In this document: one piece after another, positions 25,821 through 34,328 of the stretch | Layout: every line of letters starts with the position of its first letter | Position numbering within the stretch: the first letter of the stretch is position 1 | Assembly (NCBI GenBank): GCA_910587655.1 | Contig: CAJUND010000005.1 | Span: forward strand, 116,133 to 180,132 | Origin: an uncultured Agathobacter sp. | GTDB lineage: Bacteria; Bacillota; Clostridia; Lachnospirales; Lachnospiraceae | DNA: 64,000 bases | Direction of reading: 5' to 3' | Position numbers and translations under genes: made by a program | Notes under the pieces: generated by a model | What the model was told of the DNA's origin: nothing | Seen by the model: only the letters and a program-made list of their open reading frames with translations | The model's database searches: none

Positions 25821-25987
25821 TATGATTTGCTCCATTACCTGTGACGCCCGGCAGGGCGCCACCCACGCAAATCATTTCGCGAAGCGAATTTTTCATATGA
25901 TTTGCTCCATTACCTGTGACGCCCGGCAGGGCGCCACCCACGCAAATCATTTCGCGAAGCGAATTTTTCATATGATTTGCTCCATTA
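25821..25987. repeat. 75-bp tandem repeat (two copies plus a 17-bp partial)
   Basis: Units begin TATGATTTGCTCCATTA at 25821, 25896 and 25971; the first two are full 75-base copies that appear identical, the third is only the first 17 bases and is part of the HSP90 gene end. Each unit holds an inverted repeat ATGATTTGC / GCAAATCAT, a small hairpin TTCGC-GAA-GCGAA, and a GC-rich centre GCCCGGCAGGGC. Because 75 is a multiple of three, the frame downstream is kept open. On the minus strand each copy re-creates the ATATGA stop/start overlap of the HSP90 gene. Confidence 0.9.
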
Positions 25988-27752
25988 ACTCCAGAATCTT
26001 CCTGTTCATCACCTGCAGTTCATTATTTCGAAGCGGAAATCCACCAATCATCAGGGACTGCACATACAGGATTTCAATCACCATTTCCACCTGACTGGTC
26101 TGTTCAAATTCACAGAGCTTTTTCACAATCGGATTATTATAATTAAAATACAGAACTGCACTGGCTTTATCCTGAAGTTCACTGGCGAAAGAATCCAGCA
26201 TTCCCATAAACAGGCTGCCTGATTTTTCCTTTGCCTGGTTTAATTCCCGCAAAAGCTTTGCATCACTGTCCACATAATAAAACACCGGAAGCTGGTCCGG
26301 CCGGAAGTGTTTAAATTCCACGTCGCAGTCGTACTTTTCCATGACTTTTCCTGCAGTGATTTTAAAACGGTCCAGCTGTTCCAGTTCATCAATGCTGCAG
26401 TTTTTCATCAGTGCAAGAATATCCTGCTCCTGCAGGGGGTTTATTTTAATACCAAACAGCTCCGACATACGGTACAGAAGCTCCCCGTCATATACGTATC
26501 CGGCATTGATCAGCAGCCTGCCCTGCGCAAAAAATATCTGCGACATCTGGTTAAACTGTTCGATTTCCGTGGTATAAATTAATTCCTCTCCCAGAGCCAG
26601 CAAATCCTTTCCGCTTAACATTCCCTGCGTGGTGTGAAACTGGAAATAAGGAATCAGAATCTCAAACAGCTCCTGGTTTTCAATGGCAATGGATTTTAAG
26701 CCGCGCTGGTGGATATTTAAAAACGTACCAAACTTCTGCCCGCCCGTTTTTGATAACTCTATAATATAAGCTGCAATACATCCGGCAATTTCCCTGCGTG
26801 TTTCGGCAAGAACCCTGTCCTTGTAAAAATTTTCCCTCGAAGCCGTAGGCCGCAGCGCTTTTGCATTTAAAATGCACCTGACAAATACCGCCCATTCCGG
26901 AATCAGTCCGTCCCCGTCTTCCGTCAAGAGCATATTTTTCAGATATAACCGGTGGTTTTGCGTTCCGGCGGCAGAAACCTCATATGGCAGAATATAGGCA
27001 ACCCCGTCTACTATTCCGCTATCGGAATGAATCGGAATATAGTCAAAGAACTGCTCCCCGAACGTAAGCATGCCAAACGAAAGCACTTCGTCCCGGTTTG
27101 GATTTTCACTCTCCCACGGAAGATATACTTTATTCACCTGCCTGCGTTCATTTCCGTCATTTAAGGTAATCGGATAAGGCAGAAGCATTCCATAATAATG
27201 AACCAGCATACGAATCAGCTCAGACGTAAAATAGTCTTCACAGCCGCTTTTGCACTTTAAATACACGCTGCTGCCTCCGTCCTTAATACGGTCAGGAACT
27301 TCAATTTCTTTTATTGTATAGGTTCCGTCCGGTTTTCCGCACCACTCATGGCAGGAACCGTCTTTGACAGAATGGGTTTTTAAGATAATTTCATCCGAAA
27401 CCATAAAGCAGGAAAGGATACCGATTCCAAACCTGCCGATAAATTCCTCTGACAAAACCCCGTTTTCAATGTCGCGTTTGGAGGATTCCCCGATAATTGC
27501 AAGAAACTGGTGGATTTCAGCTTCCGTGAGTCCGGTTCCGCTGTCGGAAAACAGTATGGACTCCTTCTCTTTGATATCTATGTAAATACTGCCGCTGTCA
27601 TAAGAGCCGTCCATCATCTTTCTTGCCTGTATGGCGTCCATACCGTTCTGAAGCAGCTCGCGGATGTAAACAGCCGGACTGCTGTACAGGTGTTCGGAAA
27701 GTATATCAATCATTCCTCCCAGGTTTACTTTAAAGCGAAAATTGTCTTCCAT
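25968..27752 (-). CDS. HSP90 family protein (divergent HtpG-like)
   Basis: 594 residues. GHKL ATPase domain at the N-terminus: RELLQNGMDAIQAR (motif I, with N for ATP and Mg), DSGTGLTEAEI (motif II), and GRFGIGILSCFMVSD (motif III). The middle domain has LYLKNMLLTEDGDGLIPEWA and the catalytic-loop arginine in TASRENFYKD. The C-terminal part is shorter and less similar than in E. coli HtpG. This is the bacterial HSP90-like subfamily usually found with a helical partner gene, here the next gene. The stop TGA lies inside the tandem repeat. Clients are unknown. Confidence 0.88.
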   Translation of the reverse strand: MEDNFRFKVNLGGMIDILSEHLYSSPAVYIRELLQNGMDAIQARKMMDGSYDSGSIYIDIKEKESILFSDSGTGLTEAEIHQFLAIIGESSKRDIENGVLSEEFIGRFGIGILSCFMVSDEIILKTHSVKDGSCHEWCGKPDGTYTIKEIEVPDRIKDGGSSVYLKCKSGCEDYFTSELIRMLVHYYGMLLPYPITLNDGNERRQVNKVYLPWESENPNRDEVLSFGMLTFGEQFFDYIPIHSDSGIVDGVAYILPYEVSAAGTQNHRLYLKNMLLTEDGDGLIPEWAVFVRCILNAKALRPTASRENFYKDRVLAETRREIAGCIAAYIIELSKTGGQKFGTFLNIHQRGLKSIAIENQELFEILIPYFQFHTTQGMLSGKDLLALGEELIYTTEIEQFNQMSQIFFAQGRLLINAGYVYDGELLYRMSELFGIKINPLQEQDILALMKNCSIDELEQLDRFKITAGKVMEKYDCDVEFKHFRPDQLPVFYYVDSDAKLLRELNQAKEKSGSLFMGMLDSFASELQDKASAVLYFNYNNPIVKKLCEFEQTSQVEMVIEILYVQSLMIGGFPLRNNELQVMNRKILELMEQII

Positions 27753-27919
27753 AAAATTTCCCAGCCTTTCCCGTTTCAGTATTATGTCTCTTATTTTACA
27801 CTATTTCCAGTAAATTTGCTCGCTTTTTCTTTATTTTTGTTATTTGTAGGAAAATTCGGCCTGCACTCCGGCATTCATGCCTGGACTGAAAAAATTATAA
27901 ATAATTAAGAATTTAATTC

Positions 27920-27948
27920 TTGTTTCACAGAAAAAATTGTTGTATTCT
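27920..27948 (+). promoter_or_regulatory. Possible promoter of apbE
   Basis: TTGTTT (27920-27925), 17-base spacer, TATTCT (27943-27948). Spacing is ideal but both boxes deviate from consensus. The rest of the 220-base divergent gap (27753-27973) is AT-rich, with a short imperfect inverted repeat near 27905-27920; nothing else was recognised. Confidence 0.35.
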
Positions 27949-27973
27949 ACTGTTAAAGATTGGAGTCATCATT

Positions 27974-29014
27974 ATGAAAAATAATAATAAAATATCATTT
28001 GTACTGACAGCGGTTCTCGTCCTTTCGCTGTTATTCGGCTGCTCACCGGAAGAAAAAAGTATCACTAAAACCGGATTTTATTTTGATACTATCATTACCA
28101 TTACACTCTATGGAACAGATAATGAAAAATATATTGGGTCCTGTTTCTCCCTTGCCAGCGACTATGAGCGAAAGTTTTCCAGTACAATCAAAGACAGTGA
28201 AATTTCACAGATTAACGAGTCTCCCGGAAAATATGTTACGGTAAGCGATGAAACCATAGAGCTGTTACAGGACGGTATTTCCTATGGAAAGCTCAGCAAT
28301 GGAAAATTTGATATTACGATTGGAAAACTGTCCGAATTGTGGAATTTTTCAGAAATAGCAAAAAATCTGGAATCGGAAAACAATGAAACAGATGCTTCTG
28401 TTCTGCCTGACGAAAAACAGATAAAAGACGCAGTATCCCATATCGGTTATCAATCCATAAAAATAAAGGGAAATAAAGTGAAACTAACGGATTCCAGTGC
28501 AAAAATCGACCTTGGAGGAATCGCAAAGGGATATATCGCGGATAAAATGCGCCAGTATCTGACAAGCCAGGGAATCACAAAGGGAATTATCAGTCTGGGC
28601 GGAAATGTCATGACCCTTGGTCCCAAATCCGACGGCGCATTTTATTCCATTGGTATCCAGAAACCTTTTGCCAAAACCGGTACCAGTCTTGGCACACTGA
28701 AAGTGAAGGATGCTTCCGTTGTATCCTCCGGGATTTATGAACGCTATTACCGCGTGGATGACAGGCTCTACCATCATATTTTAGACACCAGTACCGGATA
28801 TCCTGTGGAAAACGGTCTGTACCAGGTAACGATTATCAGCAAAAGCTCCATGGACGGCGATGCACTCAGCACAACAGTATTTGCACTTGGTGCCAAAGAC
28901 GGCATGGAACTGGTGGAACATACAAAGGACACGGAAGCCATTTTTGTCATGGAAGACGGTGAAATCTTACAGAGTTCCGGCATGGGCACGGAAATCATTT
29001 TTACAGAGGAATAA
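27974..29014 (+). CDS. apbE: FAD:protein FMN transferase ApbE, lipoprotein
   Basis: 346 residues from the ATG at 27974, with GGAG upstream. Signal peptide with lipobox LLFGC at about residues 21-25, so the protein is a lipoprotein on the outer face of the membrane. ApbE core: FYFDTIITITLYG, DLGGIAKGYIADKM near the middle, and the metal-binding end DGDALSTTVFALG. It transfers FMN from FAD to a Thr or Ser in target proteins, here surely RnfG and RnfD, whose flavinylation motifs are visible in the neighbouring rnf operon. Convergent with rnfB across a shared terminator. Confidence 0.95.
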   Translation: MKNNNKISFVLTAVLVLSLLFGCSPEEKSITKTGFYFDTIITITLYGTDNEKYIGSCFSLASDYERKFSSTIKDSEISQINESPGKYVTVSDETIELLQDGISYGKLSNGKFDITIGKLSELWNFSEIAKNLESENNETDASVLPDEKQIKDAVSHIGYQSIKIKGNKVKLTDSSAKIDLGGIAKGYIADKMRQYLTSQGITKGIISLGGNVMTLGPKSDGAFYSIGIQKPFAKTGTSLGTLKVKDASVVSSGIYERYYRVDDRLYHHILDTSTGYPVENGLYQVTIISKSSMDGDALSTTVFALGAKDGMELVEHTKDTEAIFVMEDGEILQSSGMGTEIIFTEE

Positions 29015-29046
29015 AAAAACGGTACAGCTTGCTGTACCGTTTTTTA
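29013..29046. terminator. Bidirectional terminator between apbE and rnfB
   Basis: Perfect 10-bp stem ACGGTACAGC (29019-29028) / GCTGTACCGT (29031-29040) flanked by A-run on the left and T-run on the right, so it works in both directions. Confidence 0.92.
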
Positions 29047-29049
29047 TAC

Positions 29050-29841
29050 TTATAAAATAATTTTCTTTGGACACTTTTCTGCACAGATGCCGCATCCGCT
29101 GCATTTCTCCTGGTCGATGTATGCAACGTTGTCAATTACATGCACTGCATCATTCGGGCAGTTCTTCTCGCACAGATGACAGCCGATACATCCCACAGAG
29201 CAGGCTGCCATAACATCCTTGCCCTTATCCTTTGAGTTACACTGTACGAGATGTACAGCCTCATAAGGCACCAGCTCAATCAGGTTCTTCGGACATGCCG
29301 CAACACACTTGCCGCAGGCCTTACATGCCTTCTGGTCCACCTTTGCAATACCGTCAACAATATGGATGGCGTCAAACGGACATGCCTTTACGCAGGTGCC
29401 GTAACCAAGACATCCGTAATTACAGGATTTCGGTCCGCCGTTTGGTACAAATGCCATGGCGGTACAGTCCGTAATACCAGTGTAGTCATAGTCCTTGTTT
29501 GCTTTCTCGCAGGTTCCGGCACATTTAACAAATGCCACTTTCTTTACGCCTGCTTCCGCAGAAACACCCATGATTTCACCGATTTTGGCTGCTACCGGAT
29601 CTCCGCCGACCGGACACTGCCCGACCGGGGCCTCACCCTTTGCAATTGCTGCAGCCAGTCCGGAACATCCGGCATATCCGCAGCCGCCGCAGTTGTTCCC
29701 CGGAAGCTCGCCTAAAACAGCCTCCTCACGGGGATCAACCTCAACCTTGAATTTTTCTCCAGATACACCGAGGAAAAATCCAAGAATAATTCCCACGCAG
29801 CCCACAACAAGGGCTGCTACAATAATTGCAGTAACATTCAT
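29050..29841 (-). CDS. rnfB: Rnf complex subunit B (iron-sulfur)
   Basis: 263 residues. N-terminal transmembrane helix, then the four-cysteine Fe-S domain NNCGGCGYAGCSGLA with a further cysteine in GQCPVGG, then ferredoxin-like clusters: CGPKSC-type KSCNYGCLGYGTC, CKACGKCVAACPK, CIGCHLCEKNCPN and CSGCGICAEKCPK. This is the clostridial type with extra clusters. RnfB accepts electrons from ferredoxin and passes them on in the complex. Last gene of rnfCDGEAB, ending at the shared terminator. Confidence 0.97.
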   Translation of the reverse strand: MNVTAIIVAALVVGCVGIILGFFLGVSGEKFKVEVDPREEAVLGELPGNNCGGCGYAGCSGLAAAIAKGEAPVGQCPVGGDPVAAKIGEIMGVSAEAGVKKVAFVKCAGTCEKANKDYDYTGITDCTAMAFVPNGGPKSCNYGCLGYGTCVKACPFDAIHIVDGIAKVDQKACKACGKCVAACPKNLIELVPYEAVHLVQCNSKDKGKDVMAACSVGCIGCHLCEKNCPNDAVHVIDNVAYIDQEKCSGCGICAEKCPKKIIL

Positions 29842-29854
29842 ATGTCTTTTCCTC

Positions 29855-30460
29855 CTATATCATTCCTGAGAAGCCCATGAATGCAATGGACATCAGGCAT
29901 GCCGTTAAAAGCACAATTGCTGTTCCCTGAAACGGCTTTGGAATATCATTGTATTCAATTTTCTCACGAAGTCCCGCCATAAGTACGATGGCAATGAAAA
30001 AGCCGACGGCTGTGGCAAGACCATATACAACACTCTCTAACAGATTGTACTCAAAGGTGACGCAGTTAAGCGCGACACCGAGTACCGCACAGTTTGTGGT
30101 AATCAGCGGAAGAAACACGCCAAGTGATTCATATAATGGCGGCATCTGCTTCTTTAAAAACATCTCAACAAACTGCACCAGCGCTGCAATTACAAGAATA
30201 AAAACAATCGTCTGCAGGAAACGCAGGTCAATCCCTTTATTCAGTAATGCAGAATTTGCAAGTATAAATTTATAAATCAGTCCGGTTACAAAAGATGCTA
30301 CTGTAATTACGAAAATTACAGCCCCGCCCATGCCGGCGGCTGTCTTTGTATTCTTAGATACTCCAAGGAAAGGACAGATACCGAGAAACTGACTTAACAC
30401 TACGTTGTTTACGATTGCAGCAGATACTGCAAGCAGTACTAATGATGCTAATGAACTCAT
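29855..30460 (-). CDS. rnfA: Rnf complex subunit A (membrane)
   Basis: 201 residues, six predicted helices. Conserved NNVVLSQFLGICPFLGVS near the N-terminus and TTNCAVLGVALNCV in the middle hold the cysteines that coordinate the membrane [2Fe-2S] cluster shared with RnfE. Starts with ATG after GGAGGAGAG. Homologous to NqrE. Part of the ion-translocating membrane core. Confidence 0.97.
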   Translation of the reverse strand: MSSLASLVLLAVSAAIVNNVVLSQFLGICPFLGVSKNTKTAAGMGGAVIFVITVASFVTGLIYKFILANSALLNKGIDLRFLQTIVFILVIAALVQFVEMFLKKQMPPLYESLGVFLPLITTNCAVLGVALNCVTFEYNLLESVVYGLATAVGFFIAIVLMAGLREKIEYNDIPKPFQGTAIVLLTACLMSIAFMGFSGMI

Positions 30461-30474
30461 CCCTACTCTCCTCC

Positions 30475-31188
30475 TTATTCAGATTTCCCGGCTGCCTGGC
30501 TTTTTCCTGTACATCCTGCAGACATTCCGCAGTTTGCACAGTCACCGGACAGACATCCTGCCGGCTCGGCAAGCGGCTTTCCTTTGGCTTCCATCTTCTT
30601 GCGGACAATATTCATTCCTGCAACTAAAAATCCCAGCACAAGGAATGCTCCCGGTGCCATAATAAAGATGGTAGCCGGTGTATACCCTTTGATGGATGAC
30701 AGAAATGCAAGACCAAAAAACGTGCCTGCACCTAAAATCTCACGGATTAAACCGATGATGGTCAGTCCCATCGTGAAACCAAGTCCCATACCGATTCCGT
30801 CGAACACAGACTCCACCGGTCCATTTTTGGAAGCATAGCTTTCTGCACGGCCTAAAATAATACAGTTTACAACTATCAGTGGAATGTATACACCCAGTGA
30901 TTTTGACAGTGCCGGCAGATATGCCTGCATTAAAAGCTGCACAACCGTAACAAGGGAAGCCACAATTACGATAAATGCAGGAATACGCACACCATTTGGA
31001 ATGATATTACGGAACAGGGAAATCAGAAGGTTGGAACATACCAGCACCACCAGTGTGGAAAGTCCCATACCAAGTCCGTTAATGGCCGAAGATGTAACCG
31101 CAAGTGTCGGACACATGCCAAGCATCAGGACAAAAGTCGGATTCTCCTTAATTACGCCGTTGTATAAACGTTCTGTGTATTTATTCAT
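30475..31188 (-). CDS. rnfE: Rnf complex subunit E (membrane) with cysteine-rich tail
   Basis: 237 residues from the ATG at 31188, which has AGGAGG upstream. Six helices; NPTFVLMLGMCPTLAVT and VNCIILGRAESYASKNG are the RnfE/NqrD marks, including the cluster-binding cysteines. After the last helix comes a soluble tail with CX4CX2CX5C (CLSGDCANCGMSAGC), which is not part of the core fold and may bind metal. RnfA and RnfE form a pseudo-symmetric pair. Its first bases overlap the end of rnfG by eight. Confidence 0.95.
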   Translation of the reverse strand: MNKYTERLYNGVIKENPTFVLMLGMCPTLAVTSSAINGLGMGLSTLVVLVCSNLLISLFRNIIPNGVRIPAFIVIVASLVTVVQLLMQAYLPALSKSLGVYIPLIVVNCIILGRAESYASKNGPVESVFDGIGMGLGFTMGLTIIGLIREILGAGTFFGLAFLSSIKGYTPATIFIMAPGAFLVLGFLVAGMNIVRKKMEAKGKPLAEPAGCLSGDCANCGMSAGCTGKSQAAGKSE

Positions 31189-31792
31189 TACCTGCACCTC
31201 CTAACGCATTCTGGAAGTAATAAATTGCAGCATTACAGCCGTTTGCCATTGCCTTTGAAGTAATGGTGGAACCGGTGATTGCTTCAATTTCATGTTCAGC
31301 CGAAGCAGCCTGCTTGACTACTTTAAACTCAGATACATTCTTTCCTTCAAACTGGCTGTAAAACTCCTCTTCCTCTGCCTTCATTCCAAGTCCCGGAGTT
31401 TCAGCAATATCCGTGATGGAATATCCGTTTACCGTACCGTCATTTTTAATTCCAACGGAAAATGTAATACTTGCCTGGCTTGCGTCCTTTGCTGTTACAG
31501 TAATTACATAACCAAGCGGATTGCCGCTTTTATCTGCAGCAAGCTCAATATCATCAATCGTATCGCTGAACCCGGCTTCAGAAACCAGCTTGTTTGCCTC
31601 TTCCTTGTCATATTCCTGCGGGGTAAAACTGTCAGCATCCGTAAAAACCATCTGGTATGCTTCTTTTTTAGCCTCCTCATTTGCTTTTTCAATCGGCGTC
31701 TTTGTAATTTCATAGACAAAACCGAGAATCAGTCCAAGCGCCAGTGTAAAGGCAGTTAAAATCAAAGCGTCATGTACAATCTTTTTATTCAT
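31181..31792 (-). CDS. rnfG: Rnf complex subunit G (flavoprotein)
   Basis: 203 residues. One N-terminal helix anchors the protein; the rest is exported. The FMN-binding domain ends with ITGSTITSKAM, matching the ApbE flavinylation motif with FMN attached to a Thr by a phosphoester. The helper gene apbE lies at the end of the operon. The start overlaps rnfD by eight bases and has GGAGG just upstream. Confidence 0.96.
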   Translation of the reverse strand: MNKKIVHDALILTAFTLALGLILGFVYEITKTPIEKANEEAKKEAYQMVFTDADSFTPQEYDKEEANKLVSEAGFSDTIDDIELAADKSGNPLGYVITVTAKDASQASITFSVGIKNDGTVNGYSITDIAETPGLGMKAEEEEFYSQFEGKNVSEFKVVKQAASAEHEIEAITGSTITSKAMANGCNAAIYYFQNALGGAGNE

Positions 31793-32747
31793 TCTTCCCT
31801 GCCTCCTTTACCTTCACAACCCCGAATGCCCTTGGAACCGTAAATTTCTCAATAATCGGCACAAGCAGGTTGCTTAAAATAATTGCAAAGGAAACTCCCT
31901 CTGCGTTCGCACCGAAGCAGCGGAACAGTCCTGTTAAAAGTCCGCAGCAGATACCGAATACAATCTGCCCCTTCGGTGTAATCGGGGAGGTAACATAGTC
32001 GGTTGCCATAAAGAATGCGCCAAGCATCAGACCGCCGCCGCACAACTGCGCAACCACATAGTTCATATCAAATCTGTCTGCCCCGAAAATAAACATGAAT
32101 ACGGCAAATGTAAGGATATAGGATGCCGGAATCTTAAGGTCAATGACACCAAGGAGAATCATAATAACTGCTCCGATTAAAATTGCAATCACAGATGTCT
32201 CACCGATGGTTCCGGGAATCTTACCTGTCAGCATATCCATAACATTTACTGAAGAAAGCCCCTCATTTCTTATCATTGCAAGAGGCGTTGCCCCGGAATA
32301 AGCCTCAAATTTACTGCTTGCATAATTTGTCATGTCAGCAGCAAAGGCAATCAGCAGGAAACAGCGTCCGCCAAGCGCCGGATTCATAAAGTTCTGCCCA
32401 AGTCCTCCAAACATCATTTTTACAATGACAATGGCAAAAACAGCGCCGATGACTGCCTCCCACCATGGAAGGGATGCCGGAAGATTCATTGCAAGCAGAA
32501 GTCCTGTGACAACTGCGCTTAAATCCGGAACAGAATTCTTTTTATGTACAATCCTGTCAAACACCCATTCTGATGCAACACAGGCTGCAATGGTTACTAA
32601 AATTAAAATCAATGCTTTGTAGCCAAAGTTATAGATACCAAAAAATGCGGCTGGAAGCAATGCAATGATTACGTACAGCATCACGTTACTGGTAGAGTCC
32701 TTGGCACGAACATGCGGTGAAGATGAAACCTGATATTTTTCACTCAC
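31785..32747 (-). CDS. rnfD: Rnf complex subunit D (membrane flavoprotein)
   Basis: 320 residues with about nine to ten helices. The N-terminal SSSPHVRAKDSTSNVMLYV is typical. The covalent FMN site is in AYSGATPLAMI (Thr in SGAT). The GGRCFLLIAFA segment is conserved in RnfD/NqrB. GTG start at 32747 with GAGGTGG upstream. RnfD is a core subunit of the ion pump. Confidence 0.96.
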   Translation of the reverse strand: MSEKYQVSSSPHVRAKDSTSNVMLYVIIALLPAAFFGIYNFGYKALILILVTIAACVASEWVFDRIVHKKNSVPDLSAVVTGLLLAMNLPASLPWWEAVIGAVFAIVIVKMMFGGLGQNFMNPALGGRCFLLIAFAADMTNYASSKFEAYSGATPLAMIRNEGLSSVNVMDMLTGKIPGTIGETSVIAILIGAVIMILLGVIDLKIPASYILTFAVFMFIFGADRFDMNYVVAQLCGGGLMLGAFFMATDYVTSPITPKGQIVFGICCGLLTGLFRCFGANAEGVSFAIILSNLLVPIIEKFTVPRAFGVVKVKEAGKNE

Positions 32748-32766
32748 AACTATCCACCTCTTTCTT

Positions 32767-34092
32767 TTATTTTTGTTTTCTCTTTTCTGCCAGGACCAGT
32801 TTTTTCATGGTCTTTACAGATTGTGCAACCTGGCGTCTGGAAGGACAGACATAAGTACAGCTTCCGCACTCAATACACTCCAGTCCGTGCCAGTTTTCAA
32901 ACTCTTCCATCTGCCCGGTGTTGCCGAATTTGGCAAGCCTGCTTGGAATCAGGTTCTCCGGACATGCCTCCACACAGCGTCCGCAGTTAATGCAGGCAAG
33001 CGGTTCTCCCATCTCCGCAACAGCGTCTTTGCTGAAACAAAGGATGGATGAGGAAGTTTTTGTCGTTGGAATATCCAGGCTGAACATGGAAAATCCCATC
33101 ATCGGACCGCCGGAAATGATTTTTTCCGGTTCCGTGGTAAATCCTCCGGCTGCATCCACAAGCTGCTGGTATGGTGTTCCCATACTGTAAAGGAAGTTGG
33201 ATGGATTTTTTACGGCGTCACCAGTCACGGTTGATACACGCTTCATAACCGGAATACCATTCTTTACTGCCTGGTAAACTGCAATAATGGTCTCTACATT
33301 ATCCACAATACATCCTGCATCAGCCGGAAGCATTTTGGAATTAATTGTCCTTCCGGTAACTGCATAGATCAGCTGGCGCTCACCGCCCTGCGGGTACTTC
33401 GTCATAAGCTCGCAGACTTCCATGCGGGGCTCATCCTTTGTCAGTTCCCTTAACTTTTCGATACAGTCCGGCTTGTTGTTTTCTACACCGAATACGCCTT
33501 TTGCATTTTCAAAAAGCTGCAGAATAATCTTCATGCCGGCAACCAGTTCATCCGGATTTTCCATCATTCTGCGGTAATCTGCCGTCAGATACGGCTCACA
33601 TTCCGCACAGTTGGCAATGATGTACTCAATTTTATCCGGCTCCTTCGGTGACAGCTTGACGTGTGTCGGAAATCCGGCTCCGCCCATACCTACCACTCCG
33701 GCTTCTTTGACTTTGCCGATAATTTCTTCTTTTGATAATGAAGCCACATCATCAACAGTTACGTATTCTACCTCCTGAAACTGGTCATCGCTTTCAATTA
33801 CAATGGAATTAACCATGTCCCCGACAGCCACCCGCCGCGGTTCAATCTTTGTAACTTTTCCGGAAACAGATGAATAAATCGGGGAAGAAACGAAGCCTCC
33901 TGCTTCTGCAATCTTCTGTCCTTTTAACACCGCATCTCCTACTGCGACAACCGGAGTTGCTGGCGCACCGATATGCTGGGACATCGGAAATACCAGTTCT
34001 CCCTTGGGTAAAACCTCTTTGATTGGCGCATCCTTTGCCAGTTCCTTTCCCTCATAAGGATGAACGCCGCCTTTAAATGTTTTCAAACCCAT
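32767..34092 (-). CDS. rnfC: Rnf complex subunit C (NADH dehydrogenase part)
   Basis: 441 residues from the ATG at 34092, family N-terminus MGLKTFKGGVHPYEGKEL. The NADH/FMN-binding region includes VGMGGAGFPTHVKL and NCAECEPYLTADYR; two ferredoxin-type motifs at the C-terminus are CINCGRCVEACPENL and CIECGSCTYVCPS. RnfC oxidises or reduces NAD at the cytoplasmic side. First gene of the rnfCDGEAB operon; promoter at 34180-34207 and a leader of roughly 80 bases with a short hairpin (CTGTC...GACAG, 34141-34167). Confidence 0.97.
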   Translation of the reverse strand: MGLKTFKGGVHPYEGKELAKDAPIKEVLPKGELVFPMSQHIGAPATPVVAVGDAVLKGQKIAEAGGFVSSPIYSSVSGKVTKIEPRRVAVGDMVNSIVIESDDQFQEVEYVTVDDVASLSKEEIIGKVKEAGVVGMGGAGFPTHVKLSPKEPDKIEYIIANCAECEPYLTADYRRMMENPDELVAGMKIILQLFENAKGVFGVENNKPDCIEKLRELTKDEPRMEVCELMTKYPQGGERQLIYAVTGRTINSKMLPADAGCIVDNVETIIAVYQAVKNGIPVMKRVSTVTGDAVKNPSNFLYSMGTPYQQLVDAAGGFTTEPEKIISGGPMMGFSMFSLDIPTTKTSSSILCFSKDAVAEMGEPLACINCGRCVEACPENLIPSRLAKFGNTGQMEEFENWHGLECIECGSCTYVCPSRRQVAQSVKTMKKLVLAEKRKQK

Positions 34093-34179
34093 TCTTGTGC
34101 CCTCTTTCCTGTTATTTCGCAACATTCGTTACGTTTGTTCCTGTCAAAACTCCATAGTTTCCGACAGATTATCATTTAA

Positions 34180-34207
34180 ATTATAGCACTTTTTCCCTAA
34201 TTTTGAA
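34180..34207 (-). promoter_or_regulatory. Sigma-A promoter of the rnf operon
   Basis: Read leftward: TTCAAA (34207-34202), 16-base spacer ending in TGC, perfect TATAAT (34185-34180). The extended -10 compensates for the weaker -35. Confidence 0.75.
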
Positions 34208-34259
34208 GATGAAAATTTAATTTTTTATTTATATTTTGTATTATTTTTCGTACAAGAAA

Positions 34260-34288
34260 GTGACTCTTTCCAGAATTTGTGGTAAAAT
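34260..34288 (+). promoter_or_regulatory. Promoter of the YprB-like nuclease gene
   Basis: GTGACT (34260-34265), 17-base spacer, TAAAAT (34283-34288). Divergent from the rnf promoter, about 50 bases apart. Confidence 0.6.
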
Positions 34289-34328
34289 AAATGAAACACC
34301 TGAATGACAACCGATAAAGGAGCCTGCC

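Noticed and set aside
25801..25971. Longer start for the HSP90-partner protein, adding two copies of a 25-residue repeat
   Set aside because: The added peptide is simply the in-frame reading of the DNA repeat; a ribosome site and a family-like start exist at 25800. Kept only as an alternative.
25821..25987. Possible CRISPR array because of the repeated units
   Set aside because: Units are contiguous 75-base tandem copies with no spacers, and no cas genes are near.
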